A DNA stretch of 64,000 nucleotides, from NCBI RefSeq assembly GCF_009834125.1, contig NZ_CP047146.1, positions 2,907,501-2,971,500 on the forward strand, in the 5' to 3' direction. A program made the position numbers and the translations under genes. A model generated the notes under the pieces. It ran no database searches and was not told the DNA's origin. It saw nothing but the letters and a program-made list of their open reading frames with translations. Below are positions 29,034-42,346 of the stretch, in pieces. Each line of letters opens with the position of its first letter. Within the stretch, counting starts at the first letter, position 1. The DNA is from Streptomyces sp. GS7. Its GTDB lineage: Bacteria > Actinomycetota > Actinomycetes > Streptomycetales > Streptomycetaceae.

Positions 29034-29645
29034 GTGAACCAGTCGCGTCCCAAGGTCAAGAAGTCGCGCGCGCTCGGCATCGCGCTGACGCCGAAGGCGG
29101 TCAAGTACTTCGAGGCCCGTCCCTACCCGCCCGGCGAGCACGGCCGTGGCCGCAAGCAGAGCAGCGACTACAAGGTCCGGCTGCTGGAGAAGCAGCGTCT
29201 GCGCGCCCAGTACGACATCAGCGAGCGCCAGATGGTCCGTGCCTACGACCGCGCTCGGAAGGTCGAAGGCAAGACGGGCGAGGCCCTCATCGTCGAGCTG
29301 GAGCGCCGTCTGGACGCGCTCGTCCTGCGTTCGGGTCTGGCCCGGACGATCTACCAGGCCCGCCAGATGGTCGTCCACGGCCACATCTCGGTGAACGACC
29401 GCAAGGTCGACAAGCCGTCCTTCCGCGTCCGCCCCGGCGACGTCGTGATGGTCCGCGAGCGCAGCCGCGAGAAGCACCCCTTCCAGGTTGCCCGCGAGGG
29501 TGGCTACGCCACCGACGGCGAGACCCCGCGCTACCTGGAGGTCAACCTCCAGGCGCTGGCGTTCCGCCTGGACCGGGACCCGAACCGCAAGGAGATCCCG
29601 GTGATCTGCGACGAGCAGCTCGTCGTCGAGTACTACGCCCGCTGA
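29034..29645 (+). CDS. rpsD: 30S ribosomal protein S4 (Cys-free form)
   Basis: A 203-residue primary rRNA-binding protein of the small subunit. It carries the S4 RNA-binding domain ([47 protein letters not shown]). The N-terminus ([20 protein letters not shown]) has no cysteine, so it is the zinc-independent C-minus type. GTG 29034 has GGAGG upstream, embedded in the palindrome GGAACGTTCC. In many bacteria rpsD lies in the alpha operon; here, as in other streptomycetes, it stands alone. A hairpin after the stop probably terminates it. Confidence 0.96.
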   Translation: MNQSRPKVKKSRALGIALTPKAVKYFEARPYPPGEHGRGRKQSSDYKVRLLEKQRLRAQYDISERQMVRAYDRARKVEGKTGEALIVELERRLDALVLRSGLARTIYQARQMVVHGHISVNDRKVDKPSFRVRPGDVVMVRERSREKHPFQVAREGGYATDGETPRYLEVNLQALAFRLDRDPNRKEIPVICDEQLVVEYYAR

Positions 29646-29671
29646 TCTCCGGCCGGCGCAGCACGCACCGC

Positions 29672-31873
29672 TCAGCCCGCCGTCTCCCCGCCGCTCGCGG
29701 AGGGGGAGGCGGCGGGCTGGTTCGTCGGGGGCGCGGCGATCCGCACCACCCCGCGCGTCCCGGGGGCGGTGTCCTCGGGGCTCCCGGGCTGGAGGATCCG
29801 GGCCACCGTCGCGTCCAGGTCCAGCCGCCCGCCGGTCCGCAGGCAGTGCTCGTAGCGCGCCGCCCCGAGCCGGGCCCGGGCCTGCTGCTCGCACAGTTCG
29901 TGCGGCTGGTTGTAGTAGCGCGAGCCGAAGAGCGGCAGCCCCACCGACGGCCAGATCCGGCCGGCCGCGCCCTGGAGCACGGCCGCCTCCTCCGCATCGC
30001 CCTCGCCGAGCGTCACCAGGGCCAGCAGCTCGATCGCCAGCACCGCGCCCAGCAGGTCGTGGAAGGAGTGGTCGATGGCCAGGCACTCCTCCAGCAGCGC
30101 CCGCGCCCGCCCGCCCTCCCCGCGCGACCAGGCCGCGAAGGCCAGCACGAACTGCGCGTACGCCAGCGTCCAGCGCTCGCCGTGCTCCCCGCACACCTGC
30201 CGGACGTCCTCGCACAGCCGAACCGCGTCCTCCAACTGCCCCTGGAAGGCCACCGCCAGCGCCAGCTCGACCTGGCCCATCAGCACGTTGCTGTTGAGCT
30301 CGCCCATCTCCCGGTATCGGGCGAGCGCCCCGCGCAGCAGCGTCTCGGCGCGCGGCATGTCGTCGCAGACCAGCGCGAGGCAGCCGGTGCGGTGCAGCGC
30401 GTAGGCGGCGGCCGCGGCGTTGCCGGTCCGCTCGGCCTCCTCGCGGCACTCCTGGAGCGCCCCGAGCGCGCCGACCGTGTCGCCCTGGAGGACCGCCACC
30501 TGCCCGGTCACCCACAGCGCCTTCAGCCGGGCGTCGTCATGGCCGCTCTCCAGCTCCAGCGCCCGGTCGAGCCAGTGCCGGCCCTCCGAGAGCCGCCCGC
30601 AGCCCACCCAGTAGAACCACAGGGTGCCGGCCAGGTACTGGCCGAGGTGGACGTCGTCCGTGCTCTCCAGGCTCTGCTCCAGCGCGACGCGCAGATTGGG
30701 CAGGTCGGCGTCGATCCGGGCCGCGATCTCCGCCTGCCGGGGGCTGAACCAGTCCAGCTCGCACCAGGTCGCCAGCCCCACGTACCAGTCGCGGTGCCGG
30801 CGGCGCAGCCGCTCGCCGTCCGGCGTCCCCGCCAGCCAGCCCGCGCCGTATTCCCGCACGGTGTCCAGCATCCGGTAGCGCACCCCGGCCGCGGCGTCCT
30901 CCCGTACGAGCACCGACTGCGCGACCAACTCCCCGACGGTATCCAGGAGTTCGTCGGCCGGAAGCTCCGGGCCCGAGCAGACGTACTCCACGGCGTCCAG
31001 GTCGAACTGCCCGGCGAAGACGGTCAGTCGGGCCCACAGCAGCCGTTCCTCCGGGGTGCACAGCTCATGGCTCCAGCCGATGGCGCAGCGCAGCGTCCGG
31101 TGGCGCGGCAGCCCCCCGCGGACCGTGCCGGTCAGCAGCCGGAAGCGGTCGTCGAGCCGGTGCAGCACCTGGTCGACGGAGAGTGCGCGCAGCCGCCCGG
31201 CGGCCAGCTCCAGGGCCAGCGGGATGCCGTCGAGGCGGTCGCAGAGTTCGGTGACCGCCGCCTCGTCGGCCGGCTCGGGCGTCGTGAAACCGGGGAGCAC
31301 GGACACGGCGCGGTCGGTGAAGAGGGCGGTGGCGTCGGCGGTGTTCATCGGGGGCACCGGCAGGTTGTGCTCACCGGGCAGCCCGAGCGGTCGGCGGCCG
31401 GCGGCCAGTACGCGCAGCGCGGGGGCGTGGCACAGCAGCTCGGCGGTCAGCTCGGCGCAGGCGTCCACCAGGTGCTCGTAGCCGTCCACGACGAGCAGCA
31501 GTTCGCGGTCGGCGAGGTGGTCGCGGAGCGCGGCGCGGGACGGGCGGCCGGTGCGGTCGGACAGTGCCAGCGCCTCGGCGACCGTGTGGTCCAGGAGATG
31601 CGGTTCGCGCAGTGCGGACAGTTCGACCAGCCACACCCCGTCGCAGAAGCGATCCTGCAAGATCGCTGCGCTATGGAGGGCGAGCCGGGACTTCCCCACG
31701 CCGCCGACACCGGTCAGAGTGACGAGCCGGGCGGCGGCCAGCTGCCGCTCCAGCGCGGCCAGTTCGTCCGCGCGGCCGACGAACCGGTCGAGCTCCACGG
31801 GCACGTTGCCCGGCGCCCGCCCCCGCGCGGGGGAGTGGCGGGAAGCGGGACCGGGGCGCGAGAAGCGTCGCAT
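29672..31873 (-). CDS. STAND (NB-ARC-type) ATPase with TPR-like C-terminus
   Basis: A 733-residue protein. The N-terminal half is an AfsR/NB-ARC-like ATPase: P-loop GVGGVGKS after LVTLT, Walker B-like LLLVVDGYEHL, AGRRPLGLPGEH and GIPLALELAAGRL. The C-terminal half is helical with TPR-like units (WTLAYAQFVLAFAAWSRGEGGRARALLEECLAID). Relatives with this layout usually carry a SARP/winged-helix domain at the front or a LuxR HTH at the back; neither is seen here, so annotation as a LuxR regulator would be misleading. ATG 31873 is chosen; the in-frame extension to 31912 is short and without a good site. I infer a signal-sensing switch of unknown output. Confidence 0.82.
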   Translation of the reverse strand: MRRFSRPGPASRHSPARGRAPGNVPVELDRFVGRADELAALERQLAAARLVTLTGVGGVGKSRLALHSAAILQDRFCDGVWLVELSALREPHLLDHTVAEALALSDRTGRPSRAALRDHLADRELLLVVDGYEHLVDACAELTAELLCHAPALRVLAAGRRPLGLPGEHNLPVPPMNTADATALFTDRAVSVLPGFTTPEPADEAAVTELCDRLDGIPLALELAAGRLRALSVDQVLHRLDDRFRLLTGTVRGGLPRHRTLRCAIGWSHELCTPEERLLWARLTVFAGQFDLDAVEYVCSGPELPADELLDTVGELVAQSVLVREDAAAGVRYRMLDTVREYGAGWLAGTPDGERLRRRHRDWYVGLATWCELDWFSPRQAEIAARIDADLPNLRVALEQSLESTDDVHLGQYLAGTLWFYWVGCGRLSEGRHWLDRALELESGHDDARLKALWVTGQVAVLQGDTVGALGALQECREEAERTGNAAAAAYALHRTGCLALVCDDMPRAETLLRGALARYREMGELNSNVLMGQVELALAVAFQGQLEDAVRLCEDVRQVCGEHGERWTLAYAQFVLAFAAWSRGEGGRARALLEECLAIDHSFHDLLGAVLAIELLALVTLGEGDAEEAAVLQGAAGRIWPSVGLPLFGSRYYNQPHELCEQQARARLGAARYEHCLRTGGRLDLDATVARILQPGSPEDTAPGTRGVVRIAAPPTNQPAASPSASGGETAG
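29673..29719 (+). terminator. Possible rpsD terminator inside the 3' end of the STAND ATPase gene
   Basis: Outer arms CAGCCCGCCG (29673-29682) and CGGCGGGCTG (29710-29719) pair perfectly, with further pairing of CTCCCC and GGGGAG inside. It overlaps the last codons of the convergent minus-strand gene. Confidence 0.55.
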
Positions 31874-32043
31874 GGCACACGGAGCGTACTCGGGGGGATG
31901 CGGACCGTACAATCACCCCTTCCGGTGCCGCTCTCGGCACCGGGAACGGGGTACGGACGGACAGTCACGGCGCGATAAGGTCAAGGTTGCCGTTCGAGCA
32001 GGACGAGACCAGACCCAAGAACCAGTCGGAGAGTGGTGCCAGC

Positions 32044-32493
32044 GTGTCCGGTGGAGAGGTGGCCGGGATCCTCGTGGCCGTCTTCTGGGCGATCCTCGTG
32101 TCGTTCCTCGCCCTCGTACTGGTGAGGCTCGCACAGACCCTCAAGGCGACGACCAAGATGGTGGCCGAGGTGTCCGAGCAGGCCGTGCCGCTGCTCGCCG
32201 ACGCGTCCGCGACCGTTCGCTCCGCGCACACCCAGCTCGCCCGCGTCGACGCCATCGCCGCCGACGTCCAGGAGGTCACCGCCAACGCCTCCGCGCTCTC
32301 CTCGACCGTCTCCTCCGCCTTCGGCGGGCCACTGGTCAAGGTGGCCGCGTTCGGCTACGGCGTGCGCCGCGCGATCGGCAAGAAGGGCGAGGCGGCCCCT
32401 GCCGCCGGGCGCGCCCAGCGCACCGTCGTCGTCGGCCGTACCCTGCCCGGCGCCCGCCGCGGCGGGCGCCGCAACCGTCGCTCCAAGGACTGA
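32044..32493 (+). CDS. DUF948 membrane protein
   Basis: A 149-residue protein with one N-terminal membrane helix (VAGILVAVFWAILVSFLALVLVRLA), then an amphipathic helical region (TLKATTKMVAEVSEQAVPLLADASATVRSAHTQLARVDAIAADVQEVTANASALSSTV) typical of DUF948, and a basic C-terminus. I chose GTG 32044 because it gives the family N-terminus SGGEVAGILV; an in-frame TTG at 31987 would add 19 polar residues. The function is unknown. It starts an apparent operon with the next small gene and alaS. Confidence 0.85.
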   Translation: MSGGEVAGILVAVFWAILVSFLALVLVRLAQTLKATTKMVAEVSEQAVPLLADASATVRSAHTQLARVDAIAADVQEVTANASALSSTVSSAFGGPLVKVAAFGYGVRRAIGKKGEAAPAAGRAQRTVVVGRTLPGARRGGRRNRRSKD

Positions 32494-32501
32494 TCACAGC
32501 G

Positions 32502-32846
32502 ATGTTCCGCCGCGCATTCTGGTTCACCACCGGCGCCGCCGCCGGAGTGTGGGCCACCAACAAGGTCCACCAAAAGCTGCGCAAGCTGCAGCCCGACAGC
32601 CTCGCCGCCCAGGCCGCGGACAAGGCCGTCGAGACCGGACACCGGCTGCGCCAATTTGCATTGGACGTACGGACCGGAATGGCGGACCGTGAAGAGCAGC
32701 TGCACGACGCCCTCGGGCTCAGTTCGCCGGCCGACGTGCCCGAGCTGCCCGCACCGCGCCGCGCGGTGCTCGAAACGCCGTACCGCACCACGAGAACAAC
32801 CGGACCGAACGGTCTGACCGGACCGACTGGAAAAGAGGACCACTGA
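32502..32846 (+). CDS. Small conserved actinobacterial protein (DUF6167-like)
   Basis: A 114-residue protein starting [29 protein letters not shown], a short hydrophobic/basic N-terminus that may anchor at the membrane, followed by a helical region and a Thr/Gly/Pro-rich tail. It corresponds to the small gene found directly before alaS in streptomycetes. Its TGA overlaps the alaS ATG. I do not know a function. Confidence 0.75.
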   Translation: MFRRAFWFTTGAAAGVWATNKVHQKLRKLQPDSLAAQAADKAVETGHRLRQFALDVRTGMADREEQLHDALGLSSPADVPELPAPRRAVLETPYRTTRTTGPNGLTGPTGKEDH

Positions 32847-35515
32847 TGGAGTCGGCTGAAATCCGCCGCCGCTGGCTGCGCTTCTTCGAGGAGCGCGGGC
32901 ACACCGTCGTGCCGTCGGCGTCGCTCATCGCGGACGACCCGACGCTGCTGCTGGTCCCCGCGGGCATGGTCCCCTTCAAGCCGTACTTCCTCGGCGAGGT
33001 CAAGCCCCCCTACAAGACCGCCACCAGCGTCCAGAAGTGCGTGCGCACGCCGGACATCGAAGAGGTCGGCAAGACCACCCGGCACGGCACGTTCTTCCAG
33101 ATGTGCGGCAACTTCTCCTTCGGCGACTACTTCAAGGAAGGCGCCATCAAGTACGCCTGGGAGCTGCTGACCGGCTCGCAGGCGGACGGCGGCTACGGCC
33201 TCGACCCGGAGCGGCTCTGGATCACCGTCTACCTGGACGACGACGAGGCCGAGCGCATCTGGCACGAGGTCATCGGCGTGCCCAAGGAGCGCATCCAGCG
33301 GCTGGGCAAGAAGGAGAACTACTGGTCCATGGGTGTCCCGGGCCCGTGCGGTCCGTGCTCCGAGATCAACTACGACCGCGGTCCGACCTTCGGCGTCGAG
33401 GGCGGCCCGGCCGTCAACGACGAGCGGTACGTGGAGATCTGGAACCTGGTCTTCATGCAGTACGAGCGCGGAGCGGGCCTCGGCAAGGAGGACTTCGAGA
33501 TCCTCGGCGACCTGCCCAGCAAGAACATCGACACCGGCCTCGGTCTGGAGCGGCTGGCGATGATCCTGCAGGACGTGCGCAACATGTACGAGACGGACAC
33601 CCTCCGCGTCGTCATCGACAAGGCCACCGAGCTCTCCGGCGTCCGCTACGGTGCCGCGGACGCCTCCGACGTCTCCCTGCGGGTGGTCGCCGACCACATG
33701 CGGACGTCCACGATGCTCATCGGCGACGGCGTCACCCCCGGCAACGAGGGCCGCGGCTACGTCCTGCGCCGCATCATGCGCCGCGCCATCCGCAACATGC
33801 GGCTGCTCGGCGCCGACGGGCTGGTCGTCGGCGAGCTGCTGGACGTCGTCATCAAGACGATGGGCCAGCAGTACCCGGAGCTGCTGGAGGACCGCCGCCG
33901 CATCGAGACGGTCGCCCTCGCCGAGGAGGCCGCCTTCGTCAAGACGCTGAAGGCCGGCACCAACATCCTCGACAGCGCCGTCACGGAGACCAAGTCCGCC
34001 GGCGGCACCGTCCTGCCCGGCGACAAGGCGTTCCTGCTCCACGACACCTGGGGCTTCCCGATCGACCTCACCCTCGAAATGGCCGCCGAGCAGGGCCTCT
34101 CGGTCGACGAGGACGGCTTCCGCCGCCTGATGAAGGAGCAGCGGGAGCGCGCCAAGGCCGACGCCCAGGCCAAGAAGCACGGCCACGCCGACCTGTCCGC
34201 CTACCGCGAGGTCGCCGACGCCGCCGGCACCACGGAGTTCACCGGCTACAGCGCCACCGAGGGCGAGTCCTCCGTGGTCGGCCTGCTGGTCAACGGCGTC
34301 CCGGCCCCCGCCGCCCATGAAGGCGACGAGGTCGAGGTCGTCCTGGACCGCACCCCCTTCTACGCCGAGGGCGGCGGGCAGCTCGCCGACACCGGCCGGA
34401 TCAAGCTGGACTCCGGCGCCGTCGTCGAGGTCCGCGACGTCCAGCAGCCGGTGCCGGGCGTGACCGTCCACAAGGGCGTCGTCCAGGTCGGCGAGGTGGT
34501 GCTCGGCGCCGCCGCGTACGCCGCCATCGACGTCACCCGCCGACGCGCCATCGCCCGTGCCCACAGCGCCACCCACCTCACCCACCAGGCGCTGCGCGAT
34601 GCCCTGGGCCCGACGGCCGCCCAGGCCGGTTCGGAGAACTCCCCGGGCCGCTTCCGCTTCGACTTCGGCTCGCCGACCGCGGTGCCCGGCTCGGTGCTGA
34701 CCGACGTCGAGCAGAAGATCAACGACGTGCTCGCCCGTGAACTCGACGTGCACGCCGAGGTCATGAGCATGGAGGACGCCAAGAAGCAGGGCGCCATCGC
34801 CGAGTTCGGCGAGAAGTACGGCGAGCGGGTCCGCGTGGTGACCATCGGCGACTTCTCCAAGGAGCTGTGCGGCGGTACGCACGTCCACAACACCGCCCAG
34901 CTGGGCCTGGTGAAGCTGCTCGGAGAGTCCTCGATCGGGTCCGGCGTGCGCCGTGTCGAGGCGCTGGTGGGCGTGGACGCCTACAGGTTCCTGGCCCGTG
35001 AGCACACCGTCGTCTCGCAGCTCACCGAGCTGGTCAAGGGGCGCCCGGAGGAGCTGCCGGAGAAGATCTCCGGTGTCCTGGCCAAGCTCAAGGACGCCGA
35101 GAAGGAGATCGAGAAGTTCCGCGCCGAGAAGGTGCTGCAGGCCGCGGCCGGGCTGGCCGAGGGCGTCAGGGACGTCCGCGGGCTGGCCCTGGCCGCCGCG
35201 CAGGTCCCGGACGGCACCTCCGCCGACGACCTGCGCAAGCTGGTGCTGGACGTCCGCGGCCGGATCCTCGGCGACCGCCCGGTGGTTGTGGCGCTCTTCG
35301 CTGTCGCCAACGGCCGCCCGCTGACCGTCATCGCCACCAACGAGGCCGCCCGCGAACGCGGCATCAAGGCCGGCGACCTGGTCCGTGCGGCCGCCAAGGC
35401 GCTCGGCGGCGGTGGCGGCGGCAAGCCGGACGTGGCCCAGGGCGGCGGGCAGAACGCCGCCGCCGTGCCCGAGGCCATCGCCGCCGTCGAGCGGCTCGTG
35501 GCCGAGGCGGCCTGA
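32846..35515 (+). CDS. alaS: Alanyl-tRNA synthetase
   Basis: An 889-residue class II synthetase, full length. Order: catalytic domain ([26 protein letters not shown], motif 2 near [18 protein letters not shown]), tRNA-binding helices, editing domain with zinc ligands in [11 protein letters not shown] and [13 protein letters not shown], then a coiled coil and C-Ala domain with the glycine stretch [15 protein letters not shown]. It overlaps the upstream small gene by one base and is followed by ruvX after five bases. Confidence 0.97.
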   Translation: MESAEIRRRWLRFFEERGHTVVPSASLIADDPTLLLVPAGMVPFKPYFLGEVKPPYKTATSVQKCVRTPDIEEVGKTTRHGTFFQMCGNFSFGDYFKEGAIKYAWELLTGSQADGGYGLDPERLWITVYLDDDEAERIWHEVIGVPKERIQRLGKKENYWSMGVPGPCGPCSEINYDRGPTFGVEGGPAVNDERYVEIWNLVFMQYERGAGLGKEDFEILGDLPSKNIDTGLGLERLAMILQDVRNMYETDTLRVVIDKATELSGVRYGAADASDVSLRVVADHMRTSTMLIGDGVTPGNEGRGYVLRRIMRRAIRNMRLLGADGLVVGELLDVVIKTMGQQYPELLEDRRRIETVALAEEAAFVKTLKAGTNILDSAVTETKSAGGTVLPGDKAFLLHDTWGFPIDLTLEMAAEQGLSVDEDGFRRLMKEQRERAKADAQAKKHGHADLSAYREVADAAGTTEFTGYSATEGESSVVGLLVNGVPAPAAHEGDEVEVVLDRTPFYAEGGGQLADTGRIKLDSGAVVEVRDVQQPVPGVTVHKGVVQVGEVVLGAAAYAAIDVTRRRAIARAHSATHLTHQALRDALGPTAAQAGSENSPGRFRFDFGSPTAVPGSVLTDVEQKINDVLARELDVHAEVMSMEDAKKQGAIAEFGEKYGERVRVVTIGDFSKELCGGTHVHNTAQLGLVKLLGESSIGSGVRRVEALVGVDAYRFLAREHTVVSQLTELVKGRPEELPEKISGVLAKLKDAEKEIEKFRAEKVLQAAAGLAEGVRDVRGLALAAAQVPDGTSADDLRKLVLDVRGRILGDRPVVVALFAVANGRPLTVIATNEAARERGIKAGDLVRAAAKALGGGGGGKPDVAQGGGQNAAAVPEAIAAVERLVAEAA

Positions 35516-35520
35516 CGGGC

Positions 35521-35994
35521 GTGAGCGAGATGCGACGCGGCCGGCGCATCGCGGTGGATGTCGGGGACGCCCGCATCGGGGTCGCCTCGTGCGACCCCGA
35601 CGGGGTCCTCGCCACCCCCGTCGAGACCGTGCCGGGACGTGATGTCCCCTCAGCACACCGGCGGCTCAAGGCGATTGTCGAGGAGTACGAGCCGCTGGAG
35701 GTCGTGGTCGGGCTGCCCCGCTCCCTCAGTGGGGGAGAGGGGCCGGCCGCGGCCAAGGTCCGGGCCTTCGCGCAGGAGATGGCCCGGAACATCGCGCCCG
35801 TAGGGGTGCGGCTGGTCGACGAGCGGATGTCGACGGTCACCGCGACCCAGGGGCTGCGGGCCTCCGGGGTCCGGAGCAAGAAGGGCCGCTCGGTGGTCGA
35901 TCAGGCCGCCGCGGTGGTCATTCTGCAGAGCGCGCTGGAAACCGAACGGACCTCTGGGCAGCCGCCGGGGGAGAGCGTCGAAGTGGTCATCTGA
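35521..35994 (+). CDS. ruvX: Putative pre-16S rRNA nuclease / Holliday junction resolvase homologue YqgF
   Basis: A 157-residue RNase H-fold protein of the YqgF/RuvX family. Motifs present are IAVDVGDARIGVASCDPDG, VVVGLPRSLSGGEGPAA, VDERMSTVTA and the C-terminal acidic block VVDQAAAVVILQSAL. YqgF is an essential nuclease in 16S rRNA 5'-end maturation in E. coli. GTG 35521 follows the alaS stop by five bases; mltG is downstream, giving the alaS-ruvX-mltG order common in actinobacteria. Confidence 0.94.
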   Translation: MSEMRRGRRIAVDVGDARIGVASCDPDGVLATPVETVPGRDVPSAHRRLKAIVEEYEPLEVVVGLPRSLSGGEGPAAAKVRAFAQEMARNIAPVGVRLVDERMSTVTATQGLRASGVRSKKGRSVVDQAAAVVILQSALETERTSGQPPGESVEVVI

Positions 35995-36120
35995 TCGCGG
36001 TACGGTAACGTTCCGCGGGATGTGGCGGCGGTTCGAACAGCCGCGCGTGCAAGTAGAGGCGGATGGGTACCGCAGGCGCTGCCGGCAAGGGGCGCGCCGC
36101 CTCTCGGCTCTAGGGGATCG

Positions 36121-37866
36121 ATGACCGAGTATGGCCGGGGCTACGGCTCCGAACCGTGGCATCCCGAGGACCCGCTCTACGGAGACCAGGGTCCCTACGG
36201 AGGCCAGGCGCAGCAGCCTCAGTGGAACGGGCAGCAGCCCGCCGGGTATCCCCAGCAGCACCCGCACCCCCAGCAGCATCCGCAGCACTCCCAGCAGCAG
36301 TACGACCCGGGTCACGGCGGCTGGACCGGCGCACCGCAGGCCGGCCGGCTGCCGTACGACCCGTACGACCCCTACGGGCAGCACGCGCAGCATCCGCCGG
36401 CCGATCCGTACGCGGCCCAGGGCGGCCACGAGTACTACGGCGGCCAGGACGGCTACCCGTTCCAGGAGACCCAGCAGCTGCCCGCGCAGCAGGCGGCGCC
36501 GCCGCACGACCAGCAGCAGTACGGCCAGGTACCGCATCCGCAGCATCCCGACGGGCACACCCAGGAGTACGGTCCGCAGCATCCGCAGCAGGGCGAGCCG
36601 CACTACGACGACCCGGCCGCTGTCGGGGACGACTGGCGGGCCGAGCCGGAGCCGGCCGAGCGGGGGCCGGGGGACTCGTTCTTCGCCGACGACCCGGACG
36701 ACGGGCACGGCGACCTCGACCCGGAGGACGAGGAACAGCCCGGCCGGGAGCGCCGCGGCAAGAAGAACAAGCGGCGCAGCGGCACCGCCTGCCTGGTCGT
36801 GATCCTGGCCTTGGGCGGTGTGGTGGGCACGGTCGGCTACTTCGGCCGCGACTTCATCATGCGGCACTTCGGCTCGGCCCCCGACTACACGGGCGAGGGC
36901 ACCGGCGAGGTGCAGGTGGTGATCCCGGACGGGGTGCCGCTGTCCGAGATGGGCGTGATCCTCGCCAAGGACGATGTGATCAAGAGCGCCGCGGCGTTCA
37001 CCGAGGCGGCCGACAACAACAAGGCGTCGCGGAGCCTCCAGCCCGGCACGTATTCGCTGCGCAAGCAGATGTCCGCGGCTTCCGCCATCGATCTGATGCT
37101 GGACCCCAAGAGCCGTAACGGCCTCACGATCCGCGAGGGTCTGCGCGCCTCCGCGGTCTACGAAATGATCGACAAAAAGCTCAAGCTCAAGGCGGGCACC
37201 ACCAAGGAAGTCGCCAAGAGCCAGGCAAAGAATCTGGGGCTGCCGTCCTGGGCCGATGACTCCCCGAAGATCAAGGACCCGCTGGAGGGCTTCCTCTACC
37301 CGTCGACGTACAGCGTGGGCGACAACGCGAAGCCCGTGGACGTCCTCAAGGAAATGGTCGGCCGGGCCACCCAGGAATACCAGAAGTACGATCTCGAAGC
37401 GAATGCCCAGAAATTCCATCTGACGTCTCCGCTCCAGCTCATCACCGTCGCCAGCCTCACCCAGGCCGAAGGCATGACGCACGATGACTTCCGGAAGATG
37501 GCGGCCGTCGTCTACAACCGGCTGGCCCCGACCAATAAAGATACGTTTCAGCGGCTGGAATTCGACTCGACCTTCAACTACCTGAAGAACCAGAGCAAGA
37601 TCAATATCAGTACCGAGGAAATCCGGCACTACAACGACCCGTACAACACCTACTTCTACAAGGGTCTGCCGCCCGGCCCCATCGGAAATCCCGGTGCCGA
37701 TGCGCTCAAGGCGACCATCAATCCGGATAATTCCGACAAGTGGCTCTACTTCATTTCGGTGGACGGTAAGACGACGGAATTCACGACGAATTACACCGAC
37801 CATCAGAAGCTGGTCCAGGAATTCAACAAGCGGCAGCAAGAGAAGAAGAAGCAGAACGGGAACTGA
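36121..37866 (+). CDS. mltG: Endolytic murein transglycosylase MltG
   Basis: A 581-residue membrane enzyme that cuts nascent glycan strands and ends peptidoglycan polymerisation. The first ~210 residues are a Gln/Pro/Tyr/Gly/His-rich disordered cytoplasmic region, far longer than in E. coli. A basic stretch (KKNKRRSG) and one membrane helix (CLVVILALGGVVGTVGYF) follow, then a LysM-like subdomain and the YceG catalytic domain. The catalytic Glu is in TQAEGMTHDDFRKMAAVVYNRL (Glu450). The last ~250 residues use noticeably more A/T-ending codons (aat, gaa, aag) than neighbours. ATG 36121 was chosen; the open frame before it is non-coding in character. Confidence 0.93.
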   Translation: MTEYGRGYGSEPWHPEDPLYGDQGPYGGQAQQPQWNGQQPAGYPQQHPHPQQHPQHSQQQYDPGHGGWTGAPQAGRLPYDPYDPYGQHAQHPPADPYAAQGGHEYYGGQDGYPFQETQQLPAQQAAPPHDQQQYGQVPHPQHPDGHTQEYGPQHPQQGEPHYDDPAAVGDDWRAEPEPAERGPGDSFFADDPDDGHGDLDPEDEEQPGRERRGKKNKRRSGTACLVVILALGGVVGTVGYFGRDFIMRHFGSAPDYTGEGTGEVQVVIPDGVPLSEMGVILAKDDVIKSAAAFTEAADNNKASRSLQPGTYSLRKQMSAASAIDLMLDPKSRNGLTIREGLRASAVYEMIDKKLKLKAGTTKEVAKSQAKNLGLPSWADDSPKIKDPLEGFLYPSTYSVGDNAKPVDVLKEMVGRATQEYQKYDLEANAQKFHLTSPLQLITVASLTQAEGMTHDDFRKMAAVVYNRLAPTNKDTFQRLEFDSTFNYLKNQSKINISTEEIRHYNDPYNTYFYKGLPPGPIGNPGADALKATINPDNSDKWLYFISVDGKTTEFTTNYTDHQKLVQEFNKRQQEKKKQNGN

Positions 37867-37876
37867 AGGCAAGGCC

Positions 37877-38704
37877 GTGTCCGACAACAAGAAGGCGGCG
37901 GTCCTCGGATCGCCCATCGCGCACTCCCTCTCGCCGGTGCTGCACCGCGCCGCCTACGACGCACTCGGGCTGACCGGCTGGGAGTACGGCCGCCACGAGG
38001 TCGACGAGGCCGCGCTCCCCGGGTTCCTGGAGAAGCTCGGCCCGGAGTGGGCGGGCCTGTCGCTGACCATGCCGCTCAAGCGCGCGGTGATCCCGCTGCT
38101 CGACGAGATCACCGCGACCGCGGCCTCGGTCGAGGCGGTCAACACCGTCGTGTTCGCCCCCGACGGGCGCCGCCTCGGCGACAACACCGACATCCCCGGC
38201 ATGCTCGCCGCGCTGCGCGAGCGCGGCGTCGACACGGTCGAGCGGGCCGCCGTCCTGGGCGCCGGCGCCACCGCCTCCTCCGCGCTCGCCGCGCTCTCCC
38301 GCATCTGCACCGGCGAGGTCACCGCGTACGTCCGCAGCGCCGCGCGCGCCGCCGAGATGCGCGGCTGGGGCGAACGGCTCGGTGTCGCGGTCGCCACCGC
38401 CCCCTGGGAGGACGCCGCCGCGGCCTTCCAGGCGCCGCTGACCATCGCCACCACCCCGGCGGGCAGCACCGACGCGCTCGCCGCCGCGGTCCCCGACCGG
38501 CCCGGCACGCTCTTCGACGTCCTCTACGAGCCCTGGCCGACGGCGCTGGCCACCGCCTGGGCCGCCCGCGGGGGCGCCGTCGTCGGCGGCCTGGACCTGC
38601 TGGTCCACCAGGCCGTCCTCCAGGTCGAGCAGATGACCGGCCGGTCCCCGGCGCCGCTGGCGGCGATGCGCGCGGCCGGCGAGGCGGCGCTCGCGGCCCG
38701 CTGA
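37877..38704 (+). CDS. aroE: Shikimate dehydrogenase
   Basis: A 275-residue enzyme reducing 3-dehydroshikimate to shikimate with NADPH. Shikimate-binding residues lie in GSPIAHSLSPVLHRAAY and TMPLKRAV, substrate contact NTDIPGM follows, and the nucleotide-binding loop is LGAGATASSALAAL. GTG 37877 lies 10 bases after mltG, so it may be carried on the same mRNA. It is separated from aroC by 137 bases. Confidence 0.94.
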   Translation: MSDNKKAAVLGSPIAHSLSPVLHRAAYDALGLTGWEYGRHEVDEAALPGFLEKLGPEWAGLSLTMPLKRAVIPLLDEITATAASVEAVNTVVFAPDGRRLGDNTDIPGMLAALRERGVDTVERAAVLGAGATASSALAALSRICTGEVTAYVRSAARAAEMRGWGERLGVAVATAPWEDAAAAFQAPLTIATTPAGSTDALAAAVPDRPGTLFDVLYEPWPTALATAWAARGGAVVGGLDLLVHQAVLQVEQMTGRSPAPLAAMRAAGEAALAAR

Positions 38705-38841
38705 TCCGCGGCCCCGCCCCGGGTGCCCCGCGCCCCGGTCCGCAGCGTGGACGGCGCGCCGCCCGGCCCGCGCGACGTGGGAGGATCAGGGGGAAGACCG
38801 TACGCGGATGAGCAGCACATGAGCAGTACTGAGGAGCACCG

Positions 38842-42111
<3,270 letters not shown>

Positions 42112-42176
42112 CACACCGGCTTCGGTCATCCTCCCTGCCCTCGGCCGTTCATTCGACGGAAGCCGGGGGTAGGGAC

Positions 42177-42200
42177 CCTTCCGGGCGGCCGCCGGGAAGG
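42177..42200 (+). terminator. Near-perfect inverted repeat after aroQ
   Basis: Two adjacent 12-base arms (CCTTCCGGGCGG and CCGCCGGGAAGG) pair with one mismatch. It lies 66 bases after the aroQ stop and may terminate the aro transcript. The rest of the 235-base gap before the next gene shows only scattered short GC hairpins. Confidence 0.45.
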
Positions 42201-42346
42201 TACGGTTCACAGCAGCACCACCCACCACCAGCGGTGGGGCACCAACGGCCCTTCCGGGCCGGTCGGTTACCGCACGGCGCACCGGGCAGCCACGCCCGGC
42301 GCCGCGCACCGCACCACGTCGACCGCACGAGACGGAGAGCCACCGG

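Noticed and set aside
35995..36120. GTTCGAAC palindrome near 36030 as a LexA box
   Set aside because: The actinobacterial SOS box needs GAAC-N4-GTTC; here the half-sites are reversed and lack the spacer.
36190..36610. CAG-rich repeats in the mltG 5' region as a possible non-coding repeat
   Set aside because: They keep the reading frame and encode the Gln/Pro/His-rich cytoplasmic head of MltG.
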